Below the pieces are notes generated by a model. It saw only the letters and a list, made by a program, of their open reading frames with translations, was not told where the DNA came from and ran no database searches. Shown piece by piece: positions 9,302-20,560 of a stretch of DNA of 64,000 bases (its first letter is position 1; the number at the start of each line of letters is the position of its first letter). Source of the stretch: Homalodisca vitripennis (Eukaryota > Arthropoda > Insecta > Hemiptera > Cicadellidae). The stretch spans positions 50,584 to 114,583 of the forward strand of contig NW_025776790.1 of NCBI RefSeq assembly GCF_021130785.1, written 5' to 3'. Made by a program: the position numbers and the translations under genes.

Positions 9302-10876
9302 TGAGACGCTCCAGGGTGGAATATTGATGGACGACTTTGAACTCGTAATCGTTTAAGCCTATTTCATAAGCGTTGGTTTTGGCCCTAACGCCTAAGGTTG
9401 AAGGATGATTTGGTTTCGCTAGGAAAGAATTTTGGAGTGGATTTCGCAGGACCGGTTCAAATTCAGGGTTGTCTGGCTTCCCTGAAAGAGCGTGAACATA
9501 GTTTAGGGACAGTTGTTGCCGTCTATGCGAAAGAGGAGGTTCTCCCGTTTCTGCAAGAAGACTTTTAATAGGAGAAGATCGAAAAGCTCCATTGGCCAGT
9601 CTTAAAGCAGAATTATGGACAGGGTCAAGCATTTTTAGAGCACTTGGTCTTGCGGACCCATATGCTTGACATCCATAGTCTAAACAGGAACGGATGGTGG
9701 CTTTGTAAAATCTGAGAATGCATGTCCTGTCAGCCCCCCATTTTGTTCCGCTAAGAGCTCTATGTATGTATGAGTATGTTCAAGCGTTTCATGCATCGAT
9801 CTTTTAGGTCTTTCAGGTGAGGCACCCAAGTTAGCCGGGTATCAAACGTGAAACCCAGGAATTTTATTTCCTCGACGTTTGGTATTCTCTGTCCCATCAA
9901 AGTTAGTGTTGGCTTCTCCATGGTTTGGAGCCTAGAAAAAACCATGCACTTAGTTTTCGATGGGGAAAAAGAAAAACCCGTTACTCTAGACCACTGTTCA
10001 AGCCGGTTAATAGTCAACTGCAAAGCTCTTTTGATGTAGATAGTTTCTTTGCCGAGATGAAAATAGCAAAATCGTATACGAATGAAGAACAGCGTACAGA
10101 AGGTATAACGTACGATGCAATTTCATTTATTGCAATGGTAAACAGAGTGAAGCTTATCACACTTCCTTGCGGGATTCCATTTTCTTGAATAAGAGGATCA
10201 GAAAGAGTTTTCCCGAGTCTTACTTGGATGGTTCTGTCAGACAAAAAGCCATTTATGAATGCCACCATGTGACCACCAACACCCTAAGATATTAATGTAT
10301 TTACAATACCCCTTCTCCATGCAGTGTCATAGGCTTTCGACAGGTCAAAGAAAACAGCAGCTAAGTGTTTTCCTTGAATAAAAGAATTTAGGATGAACGT
10401 CTCCAAACACAACAGATGGTCAGCAGTAAACCTGCCCTGCCAAAATCCACACTGAGCAGTCGGCAGAATATTGTTTTTTCCAAATACCACACAAGCCTTC
10501 TATTGACCATTCTTTCAAGGACTTTGCAGAGGCAACTAGTAAGGGATATAGGTCGATAGCTACTTGGAGACGCTCTATCCTGGCCCGGTTTATGTATAGC
10601 GTTATTATATAACGTTAAAAGGTCTAACTTAATTTCCTCCGTCAGGTTCCGCAACATGGCATAATGTATATTGTCAGGACCTGGTGCGGAGTTTGATGTG
10701 GCCTTAAGGGACAAATCGAGTTCATTTATGGTAAAGGGAAGGTTTAAAGGGGAGTCGTTATTTCGATTTAAATTAATTAGGCAACCTTTCACGAGCAGCT
10801 TTAAAATGTTGAAAGTCGAGGCAATACGACGACGTCTTGGAAACTTGCTCAAAGTGAGCCGAAAACAAGTTGGCAA
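9273..10876 (-). pseudogene. I-type LINE: reverse transcriptase, several frames
   Basis: The RT is broken over pieces 10876-10388, 10490-10284, 10268-10014, 10023-9760 and 9632-9273. Recognisable parts in order are SSYRPISLTSCLCKVLERMV, then AQCGFWQGRFTADHLL, the first catalytic aspartate in VFFDLSKAYDTAW, IPQGSVISFTLFTIAINEI, and the linker GYRL-like and thumb regions. Where the catalytic YADD box should be, the sequence reads FVYDFAIF, so the aspartate pair is destroyed. The last piece (9632-9273) has the family's C-terminal connection before RNase H (DPVHNSALRLANGAFRSSP). Confidence 0.85.
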
Positions 10877-10974
10877 CTGTTTGAGGATCTGTCACTATAT
10901 CACCGCGACGTTCTAGACCAATTATGGAAGGTGGAGAGGGCCTCCTGCAAACTGAACGTAGTTTTTTCCAAAGA

Positions 10975-12016
10975 TCAGACGTAGGAGTAGTTTCTCTTTA
11001 TTTTATCAATATAGTCTAACCAGGACTGTCGCCGACTCAACCTGAAAACTTGCCTTGCCTTTGCTCGCGATCTTCTGTAATTTTCAAGATTTTGTGCCGT
11101 AGGACGTCTGTTAAATACCTTAAGACATTTTCTACGGTCTTTTAGAGCCTTCGAACATTCCTCTGACCACCACGGAACTGCGTGACGACTTTGTTTCCCT
11201 GAGGATTTGGGAATGCTCAACTCGGCCGCTGAAATAAGAGCTGATGTAAATTATGCAGTTATTATTTCAATGCCAGTATTTAATGGTTAGAGGATTTAAG
11301 CCATTTCTAAATACATTCCAATCCGCTTTCTGAATTTTCCACCTTGGAGGCCCGTCGATTGCAGAAGGAAGCGATTGAAAGACTATGGTAATGGGCGCAT
11401 GGTCACTCCCTGACAGGTTGGGAAGAACGGACCAGTGGACCCTGGTTCCCAAACACGGACTGCATATCGACAAATCAATTGCCGGCCACACGCCGGTTCT
11501 AGGACACATGTAGGTGGCCGACCCGAAGTTGAGTACGACCGTTTGCACCTCATCCCACAATCCCGAAAGCAAGTTGCCCCTCTGACTACAATGACTGGAA
11601 CCCCAGGAACGATGATGTGCGTTGAAATTGCCAACTATCAAGAACGGAGAGGGAAGCTGACTGATTAGATCACGCAGATCGTCAAGGACCAGGTCGTAAG
11701 GTAGAGGTGGAATGTATATAGAGCAGATTGTTATTTTAATAGGAATGTTTATTGTTATTATAATTGCTTGTAGATTTGTGACGATGTTCAAGACTCTGGC
11801 GTTCAAACAAGAATCCGAAAGAATCGCAACACCGCCACAGGCTATTTCTTGCTGGTGATCTAATCGAAAAGTGTCATAACCATTGATTTTAAGTGGTATG
11901 TGAGGAGCTAATTTGGTTTCTTGAATACAGATTATTTTGGGCCTTTTTGTATTTATAAGTAGTTTTAAATCCTCTAAATTACTTCTTAAACCATTAATAT
12001 TCCATTGAATAAGCAT
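10975..12016 (-). pseudogene. I-type LINE: endonuclease domain and linker
   Basis: The 249-codon frame at 12016-11267 starts at the first methionine (MLIQWNINGLRSN) and carries an apurinic-type endonuclease: QWNINGL, IICIQETKL with the metal-binding glutamate, GGVAILSD, IYIPP, and SGSDHAPI with the catalytic D-H. The motif that is normally GDFNAHH reads VGNFNAHH, so one catalytic aspartate is replaced by asparagine. The piece at 11220-10975 (VPWWSEECSKALKDRRKCL) is the conserved linker between endonuclease and RT. Because the upstream sequence is not element-like, ORF1 is absent. Confidence 0.85.
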
Positions 12017-12030
12017 GATTTTATTGTATT

Positions 12031-13998
12031 TTATTATTATAATTCATGCAATATTATACTTCTTTACTACATATTAATTTTTTTTCTTTGTTTTGTAACA
12101 GGGCGGAAAGTTCCACGCAACGTTTGGAATATCGGACTAAAACAATTACGTTAACAAACAATTACTGAAGATGAAGTAAGTAATACAATCTGAATCTTGC
12201 CCCCTAAAAATAATATTATATCTCAAACATTTAAGACCTCTATTTCGGTCATAAAAATTATGACAGATCTTATGTTAAAGAAATGGCTATCAAGCATCCA
12301 ACAGCATTTTTAGTTTTCATCATTAATTCCTTACTTTTTTATTACTAAAACTGAAAGTAAAAAAATTGAAGTATTTGATCTAAATAATGGGAAATATTCC
12401 TACGCATGAAGTTAAACGTTTGTCTCCACTATGAGCAACATCAAAAAAATAAACACGGCATCCAAAATGATGCTGTGTTTATGGGGTTAAAAGTATGATG
12501 GCCCCAAATACAGGTTAAAGCATGCACATCATCCTTTGTTTTGTTGAGTAACCCACTCAACTATAAAATTATATATTCTTCTACCTAAATAACGTATAGA
12601 GTAAATAATTGTTTAGTTGAAGACGTTTGACCGTATAGAGGGTTTACTTTATCTATTGCAGTTTTCAGTTGTCAACAGTCCACTTATCAAGTTACGGCAA
12701 TTATGAGTTTATTTTTATCAGTTCGGTACGTGATACTTTATGAGTATATTGAAAAAAAAAACACAAAGTACGGTGAGAAACAAGCCGATATAATGGGATA
12801 TTTAAAAACCTGCAGAATATAGCAAAATGTGTCAGATAAGTGCGTGGACTTTTTTTAATTTTTTGGACATAAAATTAACAAAAGTTCTTTTTCGTAAGAA
12901 TAGGAAACTGCGTTCCAATTTGTCAGTCTTTAGCATAAATATATAAAGCATTGCCACACAGATGGGCTGATCGACTGCCCTTTAATCTGCCGACCTCAAC
13001 ATCAATAGTGTATTGCTTAGACTGACAAGAACCCATGTACCAATTTTCAAATCTCAAGAACGTTTATATAAATAATTACCGTACAAACCGGCAGACGGAA
13101 TGTGTCCACACAGTAACTAAGCATTTCTTTGAGTTAAAATATTTTTACAACTCATGTATGATCTTAATTTTCATCGTATTATCTTTGTTATAAAAGTCTT
13201 ATAAGTGTGCATGATTTATTGCTTGACTCTCGCTTTCACAAACGGGATACGGGGCGGTTAGTTGGGATATAAAACTGCCTCAGAGACATTCACGTGAAAC
13301 ACTAATTCTTTGATAAATCTGCAGCACAATGCTTGGGAGGCTGATGAAGCACAGAATGCTTAAAGCCGTTAATTTTAGTGTCATTACCAAGTATCATTAT
13401 GTGAAACTTCACATACGGGTTTGTTATAAATTGTAAGCAAACAAGTATTTAAACTTGGATAATACGAAAATATTAGATGTCTTATTCAGACTAACCACTT
13501 TTTACTGACTTTTTATTTTTAAAAAATTAGTTAGTTTGAAAACTTCTTTATTAATTCCCTTAAATAAAGTTTTTCTTTATTAAAATATTTTGGTTTACTA
13601 AAACTAATGGAAGGTTTTTATGAGGAATTAATACTAAATAGCTTATTTTTACATACATTAAAAGCTAGTTATAAATTTGTCAAACTTGTCTTTATCAATA
13701 AAATGAAAACTCTTTATTAGCCTTACACAACCATATGTAAACTAATTTACATTTCAAAGTGTTTAATAATATATGGTTATACAATAAAAACAAAGTTAAC
13801 CAAATTTGTGTAATAGAATGTTGCTTTGAAATAAATAAATGCAGTTCTTGCACACTGTCCAGTCTTGATAAAGTTAATTTTTATTTCCATATTATTGAAT
13901 CTAATTATTATTTAATTAACTGGACTTATCGAAATGGAACGAGCTTTGAAAAGTGCAATTGAGTTATAATTGTAATATTTTTTAATTATATGACATGA
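12031..13998. other. AT-rich non-coding stretch
   Basis: I see no gene, element end or array here. Confidence 0.5.
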
Positions 13999-14002
13999 AA
14001 CC
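13999..14002. repeat. left target-site duplication (AACC) of the solo LTR
   Basis: AACC directly precedes the TG terminus at 14003 and recurs at 16254-16257 directly after the CA terminus. A 4-bp duplication is typical of many Gypsy-type integrases. Confidence 0.85.
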
Positions 14003-14905
14003 TGTAACGACCCTTATTCGTCCACGTCCTTTATCCTCACCCTTTCTAATAGAAACCTTGTTTACCAGAGAGCAGTTTCCCTTATTGCCCTTGACCTTTT
14101 TATTTTCCGCCTTCCGCTATTACCGATGTCCTGTTGTTCCGAACTTATCTTATCTTAGCGTCTCCTCCCACGGCCCTACGTCTAGCCCTACACCCTTCGT
14201 TTTCTTTCCGCAAATCAATCCTTATTTCCGCTACACCTAAAACATCTCATCTAATCCCCTCCTATGCGTAAACACACAGCGTCGTCCTAATTTCCCCTGC
14301 GTCGTGTCCTAGTTCCACGTACCTCATTTATCCTGACCTTTGCCCGCACCCTAGCGGTTGTCCATGTTTCCGCTTACCATTATACGCTTTCTGTCCTCGT
14401 GTCCTACTAATCCGCTTTTGGCGTCGCCTTCAGGTATTCGGCGTCGACCTATACACACTTCCTCTTACAATTCCTATGTCCTTCGCTTTCCGACGTTACA
14501 ATAAGCCCTGTCCTATTTTCCCACGTTCAGTCCGGCTCCTCCGTCACATGACCCTACCCTGCGCCACCGATAAAACTTCCCGTTACCTTATCGCCTGCCG
14601 CGTCTTTCCCCATAAACCTTACCCTCTCCTAAACACTCCTACATGCCTATTTAATTACTACCTCCCATACGTCCTGCAGCGCCGCTTTATACAAGTCGGC
14701 ACAGTTTTTCCCTATGCCGACGGACCCTTAACGACCCCATCCCTGCAATAAAGAATACGGTCGAATATTCAGAAACAGCAGCGTCGCCATTTCAAACAGG
14801 TTGAAACAAGCAGACCATATAACCCTACGGAGAGATGTTGCCGGCACCGCAGCTAGGAGCAGACTGACAATAATGGGAGTTCTGCGCATGCGCCAACCTG
14901 GCTGC

Positions 14906-14941
14906 TATATAAGGGAGCCGATCATAAGCACAGCTCTCATT
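14906..14941 (+). promoter_or_regulatory. core promoter in the solo LTR: TATA box and initiator-like site
   Basis: TATATAAG lies at 14906-14913. About 30 bases on is CTCATT (14936-14941), close to the arthropod initiator. The segment CAGCTCTCATT plus GTTCCTGG is repeated 39 bases downstream (from 14970). Spacing and orientation agree with the plus orientation of the LTR, so this probably marks the U3/R boundary. I saw no AATAAA between here and the LTR end; the only one nearby (14749) is upstream. Confidence 0.65.
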
Positions 14942-15033
14942 TGTTCCTGGCAGACCACTCCAGGTAGAGCAGCTCTCATTCGTTCCTGGGAGTTCACCAA
15001 GGATACAACGCTTAGACCGAACACGCTTCGCCA

Positions 15034-15046
15034 CTCTCAGGTAAGA
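15034..15046 (+). promoter_or_regulatory. consensus 5' splice site in the solo LTR leader
   Basis: CTCTCAG|GTAAGAT, with the junction after 15040, is a near-ideal splice donor about 100 bases downstream of the predicted start. It lies just before the minisatellite, which would therefore be intronic in a transcript starting in this LTR. Inference from sequence only. Confidence 0.5.
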
Positions 15047-15047
15047 T

Positions 15048-15982
15048 AATCGCCCTGCGCTAGAGAAATCCAAGCGCCTCATTGTCTTTCCCCCGCTAGA
15101 GCGATCCAAGTGGAACCTTTCGTCATACGCTAGAGAAATCCGTGCGCCTCGATCCTCTCGCCCGCTAGAGCAATCCAAGCGGAACATTTCGCCCTGCGCT
15201 AGAGAAATCCAAGCGTCTCTTCGTCTTTCCCCGCTAGAGCGATCCAAGCGGAACCTTTCGTCCTGCGCTAGAGAAATCCGAGCGCCTCTATCTTCTCGCC
15301 CGCTAGAGCAATCCAAGCGGACCCTTTCACCCTGCGCTAGAGAAATCCGAGCGCCTCTATCATCTCGCCCGCTAGAGCAATCCAAGCGGAACCTTTCGTT
15401 CTGTGCTAGAGAAATCCAAGCGCCTCTATCCTCTTGCCCGCTAGAGCAATCTAAGCGGAACTTTTCGTCCTGCGCTAGAGAAATCCGAGCGCCTCTATCC
15501 TCTCGCCCGCTAGAGCAATCCAAGCGGAACCTTTTGCCCTGCTCAAGAGAAATCCAAGCGCCTCTTCGTCTTTCCCCTCTAGTATAATCCAAGCAGAACC
15601 TTTCGTCCTGCGTTAGAGAAATCCGAGCGCCTCTATCCTCTCGCCCGCTAGAGCAATCCAAGCGGAACCCTTCGCCCTGCGTTAGAGAAATCCAAGCGCC
15701 TCTACGTCTTTCCTTGCTAGAGCGATCCAAGCGGTTCCTTTCGTCCTGCGCTAGAGAAATCCGAGCAGCTCTATTCTCTCGCTCGCTAGAGCAATCCAAT
15801 CGGAACCTTTCGCCATGCGCTAGAGAAATCCAAGCGCCTCTTTGTCTTTCCCCGCTAGAGAAATCCAAGCGCCTCTATCCTCTTGCCCGCTAGAGCAATC
15901 TAAGCAGAACCCTTCGCCCTGTGCTAGAGAAATCCAAGCGCCTCTTTCTCTGTCCCGGCTAGAGAAATCCGGGTGGAACCTT
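15048..15982. repeat. GC-rich minisatellite, about 13 units of 69-70 bp
   Basis: Each unit is made of two related halves of about 35 bp. One reads GCTAGAGAAATCCAAGCGCC plus a pyrimidine spacer, the other GCTAGAGCAATCCAAGCGGA plus a spacer. Measured spacings of the first kind are 70 and 69 bp (15060, 15130, 15199). Because most units are 69 bp, the minus strand stays open for 347 codons with a 23-residue repeat around ARISLAQDERFRLD. That frame has no ATG start and I do not call it a gene. Confidence 0.93.
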
Positions 15983-16253
15983 AGTTCTTTTTCTAGACTT
16001 TTCCATCGCTTTTGTTTCCAAATTACTATTGTTCATACCCCTCCTCATATCCTACTTGGAGCCTGGGCTGTGATGATACCGAGCGTTCGTATTGAGTCCA
16101 CTTAGGTTGACTCTGCTCTCAATCTGAGCCTTTGGTTTCCCAATTCTAACTACCTTCTCCCGACCCCTGGAATACTTTACCCTATTTCACGACTGAGACT
16201 TTCTGGGTCAGTTACAGTTACGGTTACGTTATGATACGAAAAGTCTCGTTACA

Positions 16254-16257
16254 AACC
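16254..16257. repeat. right target-site duplication (AACC) of the solo LTR
   Basis: Matches 13999-14002. Confidence 0.85.
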
Positions 16258-16763
16258 TTAGAAATTGTATATAGAAAAACATTCATACAATAATAAATCA
16301 TCAAATTAGGGAAACATAAATCATCGGAACGTGAAGTACATGATATTATTTTAATCCTTAAGACATCCAATGCAAACTATTTGGGTATTCTTCATTCGCT
16401 TTTACTTTCTGAAGAAAGCAGACTATAAAACTGCAAATAATTACTGTAAAAAATATGAACCCACGTTTTAAAGAATAGAACCATTTACATGTTTTACCTC
16501 GGCTTGGTTAGAGTTCTTCATACAATAAACCTCTTACGTCAAATCTTTAACAGCCTTTTGTAGTCGGAAAGTGTATTTAAAAGTAGTTTTTTCTTTCGAT
16601 ACAAACAAGTTAATATTATCCGGATTTATATAAAAATATTTGAAATATTCCATTATTATTAAATATTCCAACCCAAAATTATCAGCAATATACTACACAG
16701 AAAATTAATAACAGAACGCTCACAAAAATAATTCCTGATAATTTTCACAAACCGCAGGCATCT

Positions 16764-17208
16764 CTCTGTACGATACAAGGGAGAGTTCAGGTAATCAACA
16801 AGTTATGTCGATAAGTGGTTATATCACAAGGTCCACTCTATCATTGTTCAGAATATGGATGTCAAGCCTGACCACTGAATGATACAAGAGAGAGTTCAGG
16901 TAATAACAAGTTATGTCGATAAATGGTTTTATCACAAGGTCCACTCTACCATTGTTCAGAATAGGGATGCCAAGCCTGACCACTGAACGATACAAGAGAG
17001 AGTTCAGGTAATAACAATTTATGTCGATAAGTGGTTACATCATACGGGCAACTCTACCATTGTTCCGAATAAGGATGCCAGGCCTGACCACTGTACGATA
17101 CAAGGGAGAGTTCAGGTAATCAACAAGTTATGTTGATAAGTGGTTATATCGCACGGTCCCCTCAACCCACCATTGTTCAGAATTGAGATGCCAAGCTTAA
17201 CCACTGTT
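16764..17208. repeat. four-copy tandem array, about 108-bp unit
   Basis: Units begin GATACAAG at 16772, 16881, 16989 and 17097 (periods 109, 108, 108). Each has GAGAGTTCAGGTAAT, then GTCGATAA, a variable middle, CCATTGTTC and CCAAGCCTGACCACTG. The copies differ by scattered substitutions and short indels. There is no open frame or terminal inverted repeat, so it is a small minisatellite. Confidence 0.93.
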
Positions 17209-19780
17209 TATTACCCAAAGTTTGTAAATAAAACTTTAATTTATTGACATATTTCTTTATAACTACAAGCACGATTACTTTCTGATGTTACAATATTTGT
17301 ATCAATATCGCAATTTGTGTGGTGCATGTGTATGAATAGTATTTAAATATTGCTGTTTTAAATAAACCGTTTTTACACTTACTTTTCAATGCGAATTTGT
17401 TTTGTAATATTAATACCTAGATTTTCAGATTAGGTATTGGTTTATTTTACATAAAAACTAACTCAAGTAATGGTATAAGTTCTAGATTCTGCCAAAGCTA
17501 TTATGTGATAATAGATTATACGGGATCAATTTCTAAGTGACAAATCTAATCCTGTTACAGCAAACACTTCGCTTTCTGTCTGTTACATCACACCGTATAA
17601 AACGTTGACAGCCAATGTTATTTCAATCTAGTCCAGTTCTCAGTATTCACTTATAGCTATACAGTATAGAATCCAACTTTTCATGTTTCATGTGATAAAA
17701 TGACAACTTTCATATATAAATATTTTTTAGCAAATTTTTTTCGTGATTTAATTTTCAATTTAATTTTAAACAATTAAACTAATTAATTGCTTAAAATGTC
17801 TTAAAAGGTAGTTACACAATTTACATAAATATTTCTATATTCAGAGTGTGCCAGAATTCTATAACAATATTTTAAGATCCTGGACCAAAAGCGAATTATT
17901 ACCCCTTTATAAAAATCTATAATTACCTAAATAAACGCTATTTAGTTTTATTTCACTGGACTGTTTTTAGTATGAGAACAGCTTGTTGTAATAAGCTGAC
18001 ATTTAGTATAAACCTTCATAACACAAAAGTCTAATTATTTTTAAAAGTAAATTTTTTAAGCTTTATTTTCAAAATGATGGTTCCAAAATCTTTAGTTAAA
18101 ACTATTGCGTGTTTAATACACATTTAATGAAGCTAATTTACTTCAAATAAACAAAACTTAGATATGAGATGGCCTTACAAGTCTGGGACTTACTTTATTC
18201 AATTTTACCGTAACTTTTACATAGTATCCAATAGATTGACAGCTAACCTTGCGCTATAAAAACATCAGTTTTGCTTTATTTCCGTCCTATCCCAGAAATC
18301 GGGTGAAATATTTCGCTAGCCGTGGTTCGCTAACAAAGCGTTTCCATACATACGTTTATATAAAGATTTTTAAATATTTTGATAAAAAAACTACCTGAGA
18401 AGTTGGTTTGGTTTCTCTTAGGACGCTGATTTGAAATTTACTCACGCTCCTGACGGTTATTTGTACGTTCGTCGAGCAAAGAAATATATGATTTAAGAAC
18501 ATATTTAAACAAATTTAATGTCATAAAAAATTATAACGTCCTATTTTGACCTGTACGAAATCTTGCAGATTGACAAAATATTTTTATTGAGAAAAATATC
18601 TCTATTAATCTCAAGATAAACCGGATTGTGCACATTGGCCCATGGATAATGATTTCATGTATGGAAGCGAGAAATGCTCATATTTCTCATTGTGATTTTT
18701 TCTGGTTGTAAACAAAGCCTTTAACCTCATGTAATAGGTTTCTAAAACAAAAAAGCTTATAAAGGCTAAGGGATACTAATTTTTAATTTACTTGGCCATA
18801 ACCACCAAGACCTCCGTACATTCCGGTAACTTCTAAACCAGAAAACTTAGAGAGACTAAGATCTTCTAGACTTTAATATGCTTTCTCGTAGCATATAAAA
18901 CCAGAAATCTGAGGGACTCCGAGGGCTCCTAGCTGTTAACATACTTGGCCTTAACCACCAATAACCCCAAGAGAAAAAGGCCGCTTACAACTCAGGTAGC
19001 CTTATATTTCAGAAAGCTTATGTTAAATGAAATATAACTAAACCCTTAGAACGAAAACACTGAATAGACAAACTAGGTTATTGATTTTAATATTAAGCAG
19101 AAAATGTTTACCTTTGGTATATGAAGCCATCATATTTGTTTTATATTTTGATACCAAGAAGACAGTCTACAAGGTGAAAACAATTACAACATAAATTTGA
19201 ATGAAGTCTCACATAGTAATTTTTTTACAAAAATGTACTTTTTATTAATTGTGATCGAAAGTTACGAAGCTAATCGAAAATTTTAAGATCCAATATCATA
19301 AAACTCTAAGAGAACTAAAGTTAAAAAATTTTAAACTTTAATACAAGTAAATCAATCGTAATACCTATCAATAAATAATAATATATGAACAATCACACTG
19401 TGTATTACGACGTAATAAAGCTCCACTTTAAATTAAAACTTGATCAAAACATTTTATCGTCTAATTCCAAGTCATACTTTCACTTACAGCAAATCCCAGA
19501 TTATCCCCTCCTGAAGCAATAATTAACACGGAATAATCCTCGATACGTGTGCATCTGTATTTACACTCGAAATCATCACATATATCCGAACCTCTAAGCC
19601 TGGGGTATAACCGACTGAGTTGAACAGTAAATATTAGGCTTTAATTAACTACGGTGAACAGCTAAATATGGATTCCTCGGCATTTTCCATTGTTTTCTTT
19701 TCTGTGTCTTTGTTGTCCGAAGTGCTTTGTTTATGTAATGTCATTAATCAATTAGAATAAACGTACAATAGATTAGTATA
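17209..19780. other. AT-rich non-coding stretch with a degenerate repeat
   Basis: No gene is recognised. At about 18730-18960 there are two to three diverged copies of a 60-80-base motif (ACTTGGCC-TAACCACCAA and AAACCAGAAA-CT-AG); the copies are too divergent to delimit. Confidence 0.45.
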
Positions 19781-19789
19781 AACCTTCTT

Positions 19790-20560
19790 TTTGGTTATTA
19801 TAGTTAATTATTTTGTATATTTATCATATATGATGGTAGTGATCCTGAAATTTGATGTAAAAATATTTAAATTAAGGCTTATCCAAATATTATATCTTAT
19901 ATTATATCCAAATCTTATGCAAATATTCCTACATATGATGGTCTTAGCGCTGCCAAGAATGACCTTAAATCACGCCCAAACAATACGAAACATAGTATTT
20001 ATGACCATACTTTTAACCCTAAATAATTTTAAATTTCAAGACCAGAATTACCTTAAAACTAAAGGAACTTTTATAGGCACAAGGATAGTTCCTTATTATG
20101 CCAATCTTTTTAAGGGAATATACAATGTAATCTTAGTTAAAAGAATGTTTAACTAGTCAAAACTATAAACCTCATATTTGGTTAAGGTACATAGATGATA
20201 TTTTTATAATTCGGTAGCATAGTATCAAAAAACTTTCATTTCAATCATAATAAATATTTTATTTTAAAATGTACGTAGTCTATCTCATCAAATTCAATAA
20301 AATTCTTGGATACTGATGTATTTATTGAAATCCTAATTAGAAAACAAAAAATCGTATCAAAGACAGCAACAAAATGCATTATTAGCATTTCACTAGCTGC
20401 CCTCCAATTCATATTAAAAAATCTATTCCTATGAGTGTATTAATAAGGTCAAATATTTTTGTAGCAATCAGTCTAACTTTCATAACTACATAAAGAGACT
20501 GTATAATGTACTTTATGAGAGGTGTTTGCAAAACATCTTGTTGATAAAGGCTTTTATTCT
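19790..20560 (+). pseudogene. Penelope-like retroelement reverse transcriptase fossil
   Basis: Three RT blocks of the Penelope type can be read in order on the plus strand, in shifting frames. At about 20015-20120 there is LTLNNFKFQDQNYLKTKGT followed by GTRIVPYYANLFKG. At about 20165-20215 there is the catalytic block with RYIDDIFII. At about 20285-20560 there is a FLDTDVFIE strand followed by the C-terminal helix region readable around FHNYIKRLYNVLYER. These match the family pattern of G-T-x-x-x-P-x-Y-A-N, then R-Y-I-D-D, then F-L-D. Several stops and frameshifts separate them, and no GIY-YIG endonuclease was found downstream. The frame upstream of 20015 shows no clear family motif. Confidence 0.7.

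Larger units (their letters stand above)
7946..12030 (-). mobile_element. I-clade non-LTR retrotransposon with RNase H, 5'-truncated and inactive
   Basis: On the minus strand it holds endonuclease (12016-11267), a linker (to about 10900), RT (10876-9760), a C-terminal region (9632-9273), RNase H with a terminal zinc-binding region (9301-8385), and about 430 bases of 3' UTR ending at a (TA)n tail. An RNase H domain after RT places it in the I/Loa/R1 group; the tail points to I. No ORF1 is present: similarity stops about 15 bases upstream of the first ORF2 methionine. The coding region is broken into at least eight frames and several catalytic residues are lost. Confidence 0.85.
14003..16253 (+). 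mobile_element. 2,251-bp solo LTR of a Gypsy-type element
   Basis: The block starts TGTAACGA and ends TCGTTACA, an exact 8-bp terminal inverted repeat beginning TG and ending CA, and is flanked by AACC on both sides. It lacks gag or pol and has no internal direct terminal repeats, so it is best read as one LTR left after recombination. Its first 11 bases, TGTAACGACCC, match the start of the LTR of the endogenous retrovirus at 25.9-35.7 kb (minus strand), which also sets the orientation as plus. Inside are a pyrimidine-rich left part, a TATA promoter, a splice donor and a long minisatellite. It is far richer in GC than its surroundings. LTRs above 2 kb are unusual for insects. Confidence 0.8.

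Noticed and set aside
13995..14751. Plus-strand frames of 81-91 codons in the left part of the solo LTR
   Set aside because: Low-complexity pyrimidine-rich sequence inside U3; no conserved domain character.
15048..15982. Regular repeats as a possible CRISPR array
   Set aside because: Contiguous related half-units without unique spacers, in animal DNA with splice sites and transposons; it is a minisatellite.
16764..17208. 108-bp repeats as a CRISPR-like or rRNA spacer array
   Set aside because: Whole units repeat without distinct spacers and no rRNA sequence is nearby.
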